DNA of 64,000 nucleotides from Dasypus novemcinctus (GCF_030445035.2 NC_080704.1:27570499-27634498); one strand, 5' to 3'; shown: positions 43,031-55,055, numbered from the stretch's first letter. A program made the numbers and translations. Notes: generated by a model from the sequence alone, not told the origin.

Positions 43031-44010
43031 GAGTTTGCAGTAAATGTTCCAGACCTTAAAAAAATTATATAAACAGATACACGTTTGTTTTTATGAAAAT
43101 GACACTCTCCTGCGATATTGTTGACTTTTTTCACTCCTGGCTTTTTTCACTCAGTTACCTCATCCAGTTTTGAGATCTCTGTTGGTACATATGGAGCAAG
43201 TCCCTTCTTAGCTATTAAATGAAAAGACCCTGGTTTGCTTATCCACTTTCCCATTGATAGCCTTTAGGTTGTTTCCAGATTTTCCTTATTAGAAACAAGG
43301 CTGTAGAGAGCATTCCCCTACCCGGCTAAACCAGAGTGCGTTTCCTAGGGCAGACATCTAAGAGAGGAGATGCTGGGTCCCATAATATGCCCATATTTTT
43401 TATCCTCCCCCCCCCCCCTTGGGGCTTGCTTGCTGTCTGCTGTCTGTGTCCAATTGCTGTGCGTTCTTCTGTGCCTGTATTTATTTTTTAAATTTATTCC
43501 TCCCCGCCCCCCCTTGAGGCTTGCTTGTTGTCTGCTCTCCGTGTCCATTCGCTGCGTGCTCTTCTGGGTGTTTGCTTGTCTCCCTTTTGGTTGCGTCACC
43601 TTGCTGAGTCGGCTCTCTGTGGTGCTTGTGGGCTGGGTGGCCCTCCGTGGCGCCTGGGTCAGCGGCTCTCTGCAGCGTGCGGGTGAGCCTGCCTTCACCA
43701 GGAGGCCCCGGGACGCGAACCCAGGGCCTCCCATATGCTAGACGGGAACCTAACTGAGCCACAGCCGCTTCTCCCCATTTTTTAATCTTAGAGACACTGC
43801 CAGATTGCTCGCCAAAGTGACAGTACCAATTTATACTTCCTTCAGTAAGAAAATACCTGTTTGCCCAAGACCTTGTCCAAACGTCATATTTTCCGGTCTG
43901 GTAGGTGACTGATTACATCGCCTTGTCTTAGTTTGCATTCCCTTGGTTGCTAGTGAGGTTGAAAATCTTTTCATATATTTATTGGAAGAGTCTCTCCTTT
44001 TGTTTGTAGG
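43031..44010 (-). mobile_element. Old L1 3' end, antisense, split by a SINE
   Basis: TTTTCACTCAGTTACCTCAT, TTTAGGTTGTTTCCAGATTT and GAGGAGATGCTGGGTCC lie left of the SINE. AGAGACACTGCCAGATTGCT, ACCTTGTCCAAACGTC and AGTTTGCATTCCCTTGGTTG lie right of it. Together they are a collinear L1/HAL1 3' part. Confidence 0.65.
43405..43773 (-). mobile_element. DAS-like SINE variant with duplicated tail region
   Basis: Minus-strand head GGAGAAGCGGCTGTGGCTCA, GGTTCGCGTCCCGGG B-box-like. The sequence that follows the tail (CCCCTTGGGGCTTGCTTGCT, TGTCTGTGTCCAATTGC) occurs twice, at about 43415-43480 and 43505-43570, separated by an A/T segment. Flanks CCCATATTTTTTATC and CCCATTTTTTAATC form an imperfect target duplication. 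Confidence 0.75.
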
Positions 44011-45019
44011 GTTCCTACGAGAGCAGCTTTTTTGGGGAGGTAGGGGGATGGGTTTGAGCTTGGGTGCCAGCGACTCAGAGGAGCTGCATACCAGCTCTGA
44101 GAACCTCAGCTGTCCTTTGCTGACAGCACCGGGAGCGCGTGAGAAACTGAGGTCACGTGCAGCCTCTCCTTCTGGCTGAGAAGGAGCCGTCGGTTTCAGC
44201 CAGATCCTTGTAATCCAGGAGAGCCACTGGGGTCATCGGCCTCTTCACAATGCTGCCGGGTAAAGGCAAAAACAAGGGGATTACAATGGTGGCTTGACTA
44301 ACTGACCTTTACTATCAATGAAAAATGAATTTCCCACCTCTTTGACTTCTTTCTCCTCAATAGAGATGAAGGTGGTTAAACTTGCTGTTTAGCCCATGTG
44401 TGACAGGATTGCAACGGAGTTAGAAGAGGAACAGATCTGATCCATAGATTCTTATCTTGGAGCTGGAGGCAGAAACTGGGGAAACGTTGGGGTGTCTGTC
44501 TCTGGAGAGTGTGAAGACGTTTCTTGCTGTATAGCGGACCAGTACATTATTTTACGCCACAGAATATTTGCAAGTGTGGGTGTGAGAAGCAGAGTTATAT
44601 GAACCTCGAGCAACCAAAGGGATGCACTGTTTTGGGGGGAGCGGGGGGGGGGGCACACCACCCAACATTCATTCGTCCTTCTGAACAGTGTGCAGACTTC
44701 CTTCTGGGAAATTCCCTAGGTGTGTAGTCTTGGTGGAATGATAAATCGAGGCTCTGGCAGTACTACAGATGCTTAACAGGCCCCTGAAGGCTCCATCTGC
44801 CAGATTCTTCCCCCTAATCTCAGCAGTGGAGCCAAGGGCCAGCATGTGGCCGAAACTCCGTGAGGGTGACTCACTCTTCTGGAACTTTCAATCCTTTAAT
44901 CCTAAATGGAGTGAAGCAAGTCTATTCACTCATTCTGGTGGCGGTGCTGGAAAAGATCCGCAAACAACTGCACTTACAGAGCCTCTCTGGAGCTCCCTGA
45001 TTCTGTTCTGTTCCACTGG
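44011..45019. other. Unique sequence, nothing recognised
   Basis: About 1 kb without a recognised transposon. Includes G-runs at 44636-44652. Short frames only. Confidence 0.4.
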
Positions 45020-45200
45020 ACGAATATACTTTTAATTCAATTTATTTAACCATTCTCTGTTGACTTCCGGGGCTATGTCAAATACTACTGCTATGAACAT
45101 TCTTGCACGTCTCTTTTGGTCTCATGTTCATAACTTTCCCTTGGGCCTATACCTAGGGTTAAAATTGCTGGATCATAGTGGTAATAGAGATTACAACATG
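45020..45200 (-). mobile_element. L1M fragment, antisense
   Basis: ACTGCTATGAACATTCTTGC, TTCCCTTGGGCCTATACCTA and GGGTTAAAATTGCTGGATC are the reverse-complement L1 ORF2-end motifs. Confidence 0.65.
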
Positions 45201-45422
45201 CGTCTTTGCCTGATCAAAGTCTAAGGTTAGCTGGGGTTTGGTTTTTTTCGCCTACTCCGCACGCAGGAGCTGTGTCTCCTCTGTGCCTCCACCCCAGCTC
45301 CTGCTGGATAGCCCCTGCCGTGGTCTAGTCCCTCTCACAGGGCTCTGGAGGCCGGGTGCTGGTAACACAACCTCTTCCTGTTCTCCTGCAGCCATAGGAG
45401 TGGTAGCAGCTTCCTGCCGGGT

Positions 45423-45454
<32 letters not shown>

Positions 45455-45484
45455 TCCATGGCTTTTTCTATCTCTTGAATTTCT
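45201..45484. other. Unique GC-moderate sequence with (TG)n
   Basis: CT-rich, ending in a (TG)n tract at 45421-45450 next to an L1 3' end. No gene recognised. Confidence 0.4.
45421..45450. repeat. (TG)n dinucleotide microsatellite
   Basis: About 13 uninterrupted TG units; likely polymorphic in length. Confidence 0.95.
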
Positions 45485-48290
45485 TTTTTTAATTTAAAAC
45501 TATTTATTGAAGTATATCATTCATACATGAACATACATAAACAGTAAGTGTAAAGGTGAAGTTGTGAACTTACAAAACAAGCGTGCATATCATCACACAG
45601 GGCTCCCATACAGCACCCCTCCACCAACACCTTGGCTTGTTGTGAAACTTTTGTAACAAACTATGAAAGAGCATCGTCAAAATATGACTACTAATTATAG
45701 CCCCCATCTTATATTTAGTGTATTTTCCCCAACTCTCCCTATTATTTTGTTCATAAACCATACAATTTATCTAAAGTGTACAATCAGTGGCATTTGGTGT
45801 AATCACAGAGATGTGCATTCATCACTTCAGTCAATATTAGAGCATTTTCATTACTCCAAAAAAAAAAAGGAAAAAAAAACAAAAAAGAAACTACTATCAT
45901 ACCCATATGTTGGAGCTACTAATTATATCCCATGATATGCTTTCACCATTTCTATTCATTTCCAAACAACTTTTTAACCTATTCTGCACAGATTAAACCT
46001 CAGCTTTCCGTTCTCTAACCACATTCTATTCTCTGGTGACGCATATTCTGCTATTAAACTCCATGAGTTTGCTCATTACATTTATTTCATAATAGCAAAA
46101 TCATGCAATATTTGTCCTTTTGAGCCTGACTTGCTTCACTCAATATGATGCCCTCCAGGTTCACGCATATTTTTCATATGCTTCACGACTTCATTTCTTC
46201 TTACAGCTGAATGATATTCCATCATGTGTATATACCACAATGTGTTCCTCCATTCATCAGGTTGATGGATACCGGGGTTGTTTTCATCTTTTGGCAATTG
46301 TGAATAATGCCGCTATGAACATTGATGTGCAAGTATCTGTTCGTGTCACTGCTCTCAGATCTTCTGGGTATATACCCAGTAGTGGTATTGCAGGATCATG
46401 TGGGAAATCTATATTCAACTTCCTTAGGAACAGCCAAACAGAATTCCATAGTGGCTGTACCATTCTACATTCTCACCATCAGTGAACTAGTGTTCCTATC
46501 TCTCCACATCCTCTCCAACACATGTAATGTTCTGTTTTTTAAATAGTGGCCATTCTAGTAGGTGCAAAATGATATCTCATTGTAGTTTTGATTTCCATGT
46601 CCCTAATAGCCAGTTATATTGAGCATTTTGTCATTGTTTTTCACCATTTGTATTTCTTCTTTAGAAAAATGTCTATTCAGGGTCTTTTGCCCATTTTTAA
46701 ATCAGATCATTTGTCTTTTTATTGATGAGTCATAGGATCTCTTTATACATCATGGATATTAGACCCTTGTTGGATGTGTGATTTCCAAATATTGTCTCCC
46801 ATTGAGTAGGCTGCCTTTTTACCCTCTTCACAAAGTCTTTTGAGGGGCAGAAGTGTTTCGTTTTGAGGAGGTCCCATCTATCTATTTTTTCTTTTTTTGC
46901 TCCTGCTTTGGGTGTAAGGTTTAAGAGACCCCCACCTGCTACAAGTTCTTGCAGATGTTTCCCTACATCATCTTCTGGGAGTTTTATGGTCCTGGCTTTT
47001 ATGTTTAGGTCTTTAATCCATTTTGAGTTGATTCTTGTATAGGGAGTGAGATAGGGGTCCTTTTTCATTCTTTTGGTTATGGATCTTCAGTACTCCCAGC
47101 ACTATTTGTTGAAGAAACTGTTCTGTCCCAGAAAAGTGGACTTGGTAGGCATATTAAAAAATCAGTTGACCATAGATTATGAGGGTCTATTTTTGAACTC
47201 TTAATTCAATTCCATTGATCAATGTGTATATCTTTATGCCAATACCATGTTGGTTGTTAAAAAAAGATTTATTTAATTATTTATTTCTCTCCCCTTGCTC
47301 CCCCCCACCCCAGTTGTCTGTTCTCTGTGCCTATTTGCTGTCTTCTTTGTCCGCTTCTGTTGTTGTCAGTGGCACGGGAATCGGTGTTTCTTTTTTCGTT
47401 GCATCATCTTGCTGTGTCAGCCCTCCGTGTGTGCGGCACCATTCCTGGGCAGGCTGCACTTTTCTTTCATGCTGGGCGGCTCTCCTTATGGGGCGCACTC
47501 CTTGTGTGTGGGGCTCCCCTACACGGGGGACACCCCTGTGTGGCACAGCACTCCTTGCGCGCATCAGCACTGCGCATGGGCCAGCTCCACACGGGTCAAG
47601 GAGGCCCGGGGCTTGAACCGCGGACCTCCCATGTGGTAGACAGATGCCCTAACCACTGGGCCAAGTCTGCTTCTTGACCATGCTGTTTTGACCACTGTAG
47701 CTTTATAATACACTTCAAGGTCAGGAAGTGTGAGTCCTACTTTGCTCTTCTCTTTTAGGATATTTTTGGTTATTTGGGTGCCTTTTCACTTCCAAATAAA
47801 TTTGGTAATTGACTTTTCTATTTCTGTAAAGCAGGCTGTTGGAATTTTGATTGGGATTGCAATGAATCTATAATTCAGTTTGGGTAGAATTTACTTCTTC
47901 ACAATGTTTAATCTTCCAATCCATGAATGTGCAATGTCCTTCCATTTGTTTAGGTCTTCTTTGATTTCTTTTAGCAGTGTTTTATAGTTTTCTGAGTACA
48001 GATCCTTTATATTCCTGGTTAAATTAATTTCTAAACATTTGAGTCTTTTTGTTGCTATTGTCAATGGAATTGTTTTTCTAGATTTCCTCCTCAGCCTGGT
48101 CATTACTAGTGTATAGAAACACTATTGATTCTTGCAGGTTAAACTTGTATCCTGCCACTTTGCTGAACTCATTTATTAGCTCTAATAGCTTTGTTGTAGA
48201 TATTTCAGAATTCTCTTTATATAGGATGATGTTATCTGTGAATAGTGAGAGTTTTACTTCCTGTTTTCCAATTTGGATGCCTTTTATTTT
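45485..48290 (-). mobile_element. Younger L1 (3' UTR through ORF2), antisense
   Basis: The best-preserved L1 here, about 2.4 kb without its SINE. Left end is the 3' UTR (TATTTATTGAAGTATATCAT...GGGCTCCCATACAGCACCCC), then ORF2 end (GGCTGTACCATTCTACATTC, GTAGTTTTGATTTCCATGTC), then ORF2 body (TTAATCCATTTTGAGTTGAT, GTTGAAGAAACTGTTCTGTC, TCAGGAAGTGTGAGTCCTAC, AGCTCTAATAGCTTTGTTG). Antisense frames such as 46730-47068 and 47891-48103 are residual ORF2 pieces. Truncated at the right, where an L1 3' end of another copy follows. Confidence 0.85.
47258..47677 (-). mobile_element. DAS-type SINE
   Basis: Minus strand, tail AAAAAAAGATTTATTTAATT at the left, head with TGGCCCAGTGGTTAGGGC at the right end. 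Target ACCATGTTGGTT / ACCATGCTGTTT flanks it. Inserted into the ORF2 of the L1 at 45485-48290, so it is younger. Confidence 0.9.
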
Positions 48291-50100
48291 TCACTTTTTA
48301 TTTGGAAATAATCTCAAATGTGAAAGACAGTTGCAAAAATAATGCATAGCCCATACTGCAAACTCCAACACACCCCTCCACCCAAATACCTAGATCCACC
48401 AACTTTTTAACATTTTGCCATCTTTGCCCTCCATCCCTTCCTTCAAAGCTTCTTTCTCTTTCTACTTATCTCTCTCATCTTCTTTCTCCCTCTCTCTCTG
48501 GGTTCAAAACATTTGAGAGTAGGTCGTATATATCATGGTCCTTGAACATTCTATACTTCCATGTACATTTCCTGAGAACAAGAATATTCATGTATGTGAC
48601 CACTTTAGGTACAATTATCAAGTTCAAGCAATTTAACATTGATATAAAGTTTACAGTGTATATTCCAGTTTTCTCATATGTCCCAATAATGTCCTTTTGG
48701 GCCTTTTCTCCTCCATTATTAGATCCAATCCAGAATCATAGATTACATTTACTTGTCATTATCTCTGTAGTTTGCTCTTTTTATTTTTTTCAATATTATG
48801 GAAACATATACAATATACATTTTCCCATCTCAGTTGCTCCCAAACCATTAGGTGGATTAATCACATTCACAGTGTTGCACTACTTTTACCACCATCCATT
48901 ACCAGAACTCTCCCATCACACCCAAAACTCCACACCCATTATGCATTAACTCCCCATTCTCTCTCCCTACCACCCCAGTAACCTGTATTCTACTTTCCAT
49001 CTCTATGAATTTCCATATTCTACTTATTTCACATAAGTGAGATAGTACAATATTTGTCTTTTTGTTCTGGCTTATTTCACTCAGCACGAAGCCTTCATGG
49101 TTCGTCTATGTCGTAGCATGTATTAGAAGTTCATTTCTTTTTTTTTAAAGATTTCTCCCCCCCCCCCCCCCGCGTTGTCTGCTCTCTGTGTCCATTAGCT
49201 ATGCATTCTTCTGTGTCCATTTGCATTCTTGTCAGGCGGCACCGGGAATCTGTGTCTCTTTTTGTTGCGTCACCTTGCAGCGTCAGCTCTCCGTGTGTGT
49301 GGCGCCACTCCTGGGCAGGCTGCACTTTTCACGTGGGGCGACTCTCCTTGCGGGGTGCACTCCTTGCACATGGGGAACCCCTACACGAGGGGAACCCCTG
49401 CATGGCATGGCACTCCTTGTGCGCAGCAGCACTGTGTGTGGGCCAGCTCACCACATGAGCCAGGAGGCCCTGGGTATGAAATCCTGGGCTTCCTATGTGG
49501 TAGGCAGATGCTCTGTCAGTTGAACCACATCGGCTTCCCAACTTCATTCCTTTTTTATGACTGAATAGTATTCCGTGGAATGTATATACCACATTTTGTT
49601 TATCCATTCATCTAGTGATGGATACTTGGGTTGCTTCCATCTGTAGGCTATTGTGACTAATGCTGCTATGAACATTGGTGTACAGTTATCTGTCCAAGTC
49701 CCTATTTTCAAATCTTTAGGGTAGATGCCTAGAAGTAGAATTGCTGGGTCATATGGTAATTCTATGTTTAACTCTCTGAAGAACCACTAAACTGTTTTCT
49801 ACAGTGACTGTACCATTTTACATTCCCACCAGCAATGCATGAGGGTGCCTATTTTTCCATATTCTTGCCAGTACTTATTATTTTCTGCTTTTTAAAAAAT
49901 AATAGCCATCCTAATAGGTATGAAGTGGTATCTCTTTGTAGTTTTGATTTGCATTTCCCTAATGGCTAATGATGTTGAGCATCACTTCATATAATCACTG
50001 GCCTTTGTAGATCTTCTTTGGAGAAATGTCCATTAAAATCCCTTGCCCATTTTTAATTGGGTTGTTTTTTGTTCTTGTTCTTGTTGCATATTACTCACAT
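48291..50100 (-). mobile_element. L1M 3' end, antisense, split by a SINE
   Basis: TTTTTATTTGGAAATAATCT at the left (3' end), then CATATACAATATACATTTTC, ACCACCATCCATTACCAGAA, AGTGAGATAGTACAATATTT. After the SINE: GACTGAATAGTATTCCGTGG, GGATACTTGGGTTGCTTCCA, GCTGGGTCATATGGTAATTC and GTTTTGATTTGCATTTCCC. Canonical L1M order. Confidence 0.85.
49144..49538 (-). mobile_element. DAS-type SINE
   Basis: Minus strand, tail T-run and AAAGATTT plus a C-run at the left, head with GGTTCAACTGACAGAGC near 49510-49525. Flanks AAGTTCATTTCTTTTT and AACTTCATTCCTTTTT are an imperfect duplication. Lacks the usual TTTATTTATTT tail length. The head differs from the others, so it is probably the same older subfamily as 19015-19432. 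Confidence 0.87.
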
Positions 50101-50711
50101 TTGAGTCCAAGTCTTACTTGGGTTATGCCTGATAGTCATGCATGAACCTGTAAGGGAAGCTGGGAAAACAAATTTTCTGGCTTCTGTCAGGGAGGTCAGA
50201 CCAACATAGGAAGAGTGTTCCAAAGATGCTGGGAGGCCAGGAATCTTGACAAAATTTCCATGACTGTTGTTGTAAGCTTGTTGTAAACATAACTTATGAT
50301 AATTGCACAATAGCACATGTGATAACTTTACCAAAACTTGCCAATTCTTTCCTTACATATTTAGATTATTTCTAGTTTTTTAAGACTTATTTTAACTAAT
50401 GCTGTGATGTTATCATCATTTTTGAGCTGGAAATTTTATTTTAGAGATGTAATCCCAAGGAAAAAACTAGGAAAAAAATACCTCAGCTTATTGTATGTAC
50501 AAAGATACTTATAACTTTATTATTTACAACTACTGAGAACTGGAAATAGAGAAAACATATAAGACCATGGGATGACTGAGTAATCTGTGATATGATAACA
50601 AACTTCTAAGATTGCTCAGGATGATATTAATTCCAAATATTAGGTCATTTCTCCATCTGCTGATTTATGCTTAGTCAGACCATATGTCCAGATTTTTACC
50701 TTGAAAAATAT

Positions 50712-50724
50712 GGTCACTGTGACC
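50712..50724. promoter_or_regulatory. Perfect ERE-type palindrome (copy 1)
   Basis: GGTCACTGTGACC: two GGTCA half-sites inverted with a 3-bp spacer, the consensus for oestrogen receptor homodimers. Its reverse complement is GGTCACAGTGACC, the vitellogenin-type core. Binding is inferred from sequence alone. Confidence 0.6.
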
Positions 50725-50746
50725 ATGTGATTTTATTTTGAAATAT

Positions 50747-50759
50747 GGTCACTGTGACC
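50747..50759. promoter_or_regulatory. Perfect ERE-type palindrome (copy 2)
   Basis: An identical GGTCACTGTGACC 35 bp further on (start to start), in the second unit of the tandem duplication. Confidence 0.6.
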
Positions 50760-51090
50760 ATATAATTTTATTTTGATGAAATGTTAAATATTACAACAAA
50801 AACAATGAATATATATTCTCTTGAGCTAATACATGGAAAGTGGGTACAAAATGTTTTATGAAAAAAATTGAAAGTATAAAGATATTCATTCATCCAGGTA
50901 AAATTAGTGTTTGCATGCTGTGAAGAATAAGAGATTTTCTTTTTACTTTTAGTTTATAAAGTTGTCTAAATATAGAAAAATTAAAGGAAATTCCTCTGGT
51001 GTTTATGTTAACCTCATAGAATCCGAAGAGCTTGCCCAATAGGTGGCAGTACTAGATAAGAGCAGATGGAAACTTTTCCCAGGTTGCCTT

Positions 51091-51263
51091 CATGTTTCTC
51101 ACACTTTGGTGTACATCAGAATGGCCTTGTTAAGGCACAACTTTCTGGGGCCCACCCTCAGAGTTTCTGGTTTAGTAGATCTGGGATAGGGCCCGAGAAT
51201 TTGCATTTCTAACAATTTCATAGGTGATGCTGATGCTGCCAGACCCACACTTGAGAACCACTG
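51091..51263. mobile_element. MER5A-like hAT relic
   Basis: CTCACACTTTGGTGTACATC, GGGGCCCACCCTCAGAGTTT, AATTTGCATTTCTAACAATT and TTGAGAACCACTGC give a well-preserved MER5A with its right terminus. Confidence 0.85.
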
Positions 51264-51795
51264 CATCGTTGCACAAGTTGTTGCTTGGAGAAGTGTTAGA
51301 ATAGGATATCTTTCTCTCCCTCATAGCATTCCCCCACCCCCATTGCCATTTTCACTTCTGTTAACAGAGGAGCAGGGCCTACCACCCAGAGACACAGGGG
51401 CCTTGTGAACAAAGGTTTCTTCCCAACCTACTTGACTCTCTATATCCCATCTTCCATTTGAAGGGAGCAAATGGGCAAGCTAGACAGAACACTCTTCATC
51501 TATTGCTTTCTGGAGGCACTACCAGACCTGACGATGGGCTCCAACTCTGGCTTCCCATGGTGAAATTCTGGTATCTCTAGACCCTACCTGACTTACCCTT
51601 TGTCCATTCAGGGCTACTTCCTGTTTTACTGCAGACACCTCAAGATCCTATGTGCTCTTCCTTTCCCTCCCATCTGTGAATACTGATCTTACTGTGAAGT
51701 CAGCTTACTCCAGGTCTTTGTATGTCTTGTGTCCTAACTACTGAATAAAGAGCTTGCCCCCAACTCATAGAAATTCAAGCAAAATTAAACAGTGA
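51264..51795. other. Unique sequence, nothing recognised
   Basis: No transposon recognised. Ordinary composition with short frames only. It may include the decayed 5' continuation of the L2 that starts next. Confidence 0.35.
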
Positions 51796-54690
51796 ATATT
51801 TTTAAACTGTCTCCTCAAACTTTCAATATCTCTTCCCCTACCTTCACTCTCTCAGCTGACGACTTTGCTTCCTACTTCAGTAAGAAAACGGAAGTAATTA
51901 CGCGAGAACTTCTACAAGTTCCAGGCACCACAGCTACCCTCCAACCTGTATCTGGACCCATGTACTCTACGTCCTGTCCAAGAGCATGGGTAACTTGTTT
52001 ATGTTCCTGGCCAAGAACAGTCCATCCACCTGTGCACTAGATTCCATCCTCTCTCAAGAACATGGCTGTGACAATTCGCCTCTCTCGACTGCATCACCGT
52101 TTTTTTCTCTACTTACTGGATCATCCACATCAGCATACAAATGTGCTGTTTATTTCTACCATCTTAAATAATAATATTTATAAAAGAGTTGCTTCTACTA
52201 ACTCCCCAACTTCTCTGCTCCTAGTCTCCCATGTACGTACTCTATTAGGTTTGGTTCCCACCTCTTTAATGAAACTGCCTTAAGTCACAAATGACCCCCA
52301 CCTTGCTAAGTCCAGTGGTCACTTTTCAGTCCTTAGGGGCAGCATTTGGCACATTGGTTACTTTCTCCTTGAAATACTTTCTTCCTTGGCTCCCACAATA
52401 CCTCACTCACCTCTTTTGTCTTCTCTTTTTGGTCATTCTTTCTCATCTTGTTTGTTGGCTCCTCCTCATCTTCCCAACCTCCAAGTGTTGAAGCTTAGTC
52501 CTTAGACTTCTTTTGTATATACTCTCAATTTCTAGGTGACCCTATTTAATGTCTCATGGCTTTAAATACCGTCTTTATCTGATAACTCCCCAATTTATCT
52601 CTCCAGCCTGTACATATCTCCGAAACGCCATACCTGTACATCCACCTGCCCACTTGACATCTCCTCTTGGGCGCCTATCAGGCACCCCGGCTTAACCATT
52701 CCAAATAGTCTTGATGTGCACCCTTCCCAGTGCTACTCCTGAAAGTTAAGGGCAGCCCCACTGGCTTAGGCAAAACACCTTGGTGTTATACTTGATTCCT
52801 TTCTCTCACCATCCACATCTAGTCTGTCAGGAAATCCTATGGGCTCCATCTTCCAACTATATACAGTTTAACCACTTCTCACTCACCCTTCTCCCTAACC
52901 CTGGTGGCTACAGCAATAATCTAAACCATCCTCATCTCTCACTTGGATCATTGCAATGGCCTCCCAGCTGGTCCCTTTGCTTTTGGCCACACCTACCTAC
53001 AGGCTGTTCTCAGCACAGCGGCCACTGATCATGTTAAAACATAAGTTAGATCATGTCACTCCTTTGTTCAAACCTTCCCCTTCATCTTACCCAGAATAAC
53101 ACCCAAAGTCCTTATTAAGACCTACAAGGCCCCATGGGGAGTGTCCCCTGGAATTCTGATGTCTTCTCCATGACTCTCCTCCTTGTTCATTCTGCTCAAG
53201 CAACTTGCTGGCACACTCCCACCTCAAGGCCTTTGCACTTGCTCCTCACTCTACCTGGATTGCTGTTTCTCAGATATTTACACGGCTCACTCTCTTACTT
53301 TCTGCAGGTTTTTTTCCCCCAAAGCCACCTTCTCAGTGAGGCCTTCTCTGGTAACCTTATTTAGAATTTCGATATCCATTCCCCAATATTTCATATCCCC
53401 TTCCCTGATTTTTCTTCTTAGCACATATCACTATTTAAAGTACCATATATTAAAAGACAAATGAGTTTATATGGCTATGAGTCTTCAAAAAAGCGCCGGG
53501 AGGTCATCAGAGGGGTAATGCTTACGCACGCCTCAGCAGGGTCCCAGAGACAGCCAAAGTAGATAGAAGCCCAGGCACTGGTTCTCCTGAGGGCTACAGA
53601 GACCCACAGGTTCTACAGTCATGGCAGATGGCTCTGGAGTTCAGTGCCATGTCAGTTGGCCCTACTTCGGAGTTTGTGTTCCTGAGTGTGATGGAGTTGG
53701 ACTCAGATATGACCTTGCTACACATGCCTCTTCTGTCACTTTTACCGGACCTGTGGTTGGAACTGGGGTTGGTGTATACTCAGGAGACCTGAATCTCTGG
53801 ACTGTCCATGTGACATCCAGGCCCTGAGCCTTGGCAGACTTGCAACTCCTACCGTCTGGTTTATTGGACTTACCCTGGCCAGCTAACATGGAGGTGAAGA
53901 AGGTCAACCACCACACCAGGGAGCCAAGAGTGCCTACAACTGCAAGCAGGAGAATTGCATCCAGAATCCATGTGGAATCTAAGCCCCCCCTTGATATAGA
54001 GGGGGAGTGGACATCACCATCCCAGGGTCCACAGGCTGGAGGAATAGAGTATAGATTAGAGTGGACTTACTGATATTCTAATATAGAACTATTGTGATTA
54101 GTAATGGAAGAAATTGTAGCATTGATGTGGAGAAAGTGGCTACGGTAGCTGCTGAGGGTAGGGAGAAGGAAGAAGAGATATGATGTGGGGGCATTTTCAG
54201 GACTTGAAGTTGTCCTGGGTGGTACTGCGGGGACAGATGCTGGACAATGTGTGTCCTGCCATGGCCCACTGGGTGGACTGGAGGAGAGTGTAAACTACAA
54301 TGTAAACCACTATCCATGTGGTGCAGCAGTACTCCAAAACGTATTCACCAAATGCAATGATTGTGCCATGATGATGAAAAAAGTTGTTGATGTGGGAGGA
54401 GTGGGGGGGTGGGGGGTATATGGGGACCTCATATTTTTTGAATTAACATTAAAAAAAAGAAAGAAAAAATTTTTAAATAAAATAAAGCACCATGTATTTT
54501 ACTCATTTATCTTGTCCGTAAACCACTAAAATGTAAGCTAGTAGGAAATTAATCTCCTTAGGGAGTCTGGAGGATCAAGGGTATATAATGAAAATAGCAG
54601 TTACATTTCATCCTGTGTCAAATATATAGTAGGTGCTAATAAATATTTGTTAAACCAATGAATGAATACACGAAGAAATCAGTGTATGAT
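51796..54690 (+). mobile_element. Long L2 LINE, sense, split by an L1 3' end
   Basis: The oldest large LINE here: about 1.9 kb of L2 without the nested L1. The left part resembles L2 ORF2 upstream of and into the reverse transcriptase; a residual frame at 51792 reads FTLSADDFASYFSKKTE. Next come landmarks GCATACAAATGTGCTGTTTA, TCTCATGGCTTTAAATACCG, GGTGTTATACTTGATTCC, CACTTGGATCATTGCAATGG, AGATCATGTCACTCCTTTG, AAGGCCTTTGCACTTGCTC and CTTCTCAGTGAGGCCTTCTC. After the insertion, CACTAAAATGTAAGCTAGTA and GTAGGTGCTAATAAATATTT complete the 3' end. Frames are broken. Confidence 0.88.
53452..54483 (+). mobile_element. Xenarthran L1 3' UTR retrocopy, sense
   Basis: The only plus-strand L1 in the window, 1032 bp. 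Ends TAACATTAAAAAAAAGAAAG... with an A-rich tail. Carries GTGGGAGGAGTGGGGGGGTG and GTATATGGGGACCTCATATT near the 3' end. Target duplication AAAGTACCATATATT (53437-53451) / AAAGCACCATGTATT (54484-54498) has two differences. Split frames such as 53621-53827 are 3' UTR or ORF2-end remnants. Confidence 0.85.
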
Positions 54691-55055
54691 TGGTTGGCTG
54701 AATGAGTGGATGGAGGTGGCCCCGTGAAATGATGTCCACCTAAGCCTGTAAAGCTCTTGACAATTTGAATCATGCATGAGAAAATTCCCAATACCATTGC
54801 TGGCCTAAGATGATTTGCTGCCAGTGAATAAAGCATGGCATGACCTTTGGTGATACTGATGGCTCAGCTGAGTCTCAGAATATTTCCTTTTTGAAGGCAC
54901 ACCTTGAAGAGGCAAGGAAATGGTCCCAGAAAAACACTTGTCAAACCATCATTTCCTCTTTTGGGAGCCAAATTTTAAAATCTGCTTTTTGTGCACTTTG
55001 AACTCAACCAAGGGGAATGAGACAAGCACATCATATTTGTAGACTAGACACCATG
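54691..55055. other. Unique sequence, nothing recognised
   Basis: Between the L2 3' end and a MIR. No gene or element recognised. Confidence 0.4.

Larger units (their letters stand above)
50703..50774. repeat. 35-bp tandem duplication
   Basis: The unit AATATGGTCACTGTGACCAT plus a RTRATTTTATTTTGA-like arm occurs twice with a 35-bp period and only a few differences. Confidence 0.9.
50101..51090. other. Largely unique AT-rich sequence
   Basis: No definite transposon from about 50100 to 51090, although AAGATACTTATAACTTTATT near 50505 hints at an old LINE. Contains the duplicated ERE-like palindromes. Confidence 0.4.

Noticed and set aside
46730-47068. 112-codon minus frame with lysine-rich peptide
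   Set aside because: Residual L1 ORF2 fragment within the antisense L1 at 45485-48290, not an independent gene.
52062-53464. Plus-strand open frames of 60-93 codons
   Set aside because: They are shards of the L2 reverse transcriptase and 3' region in changing frames.
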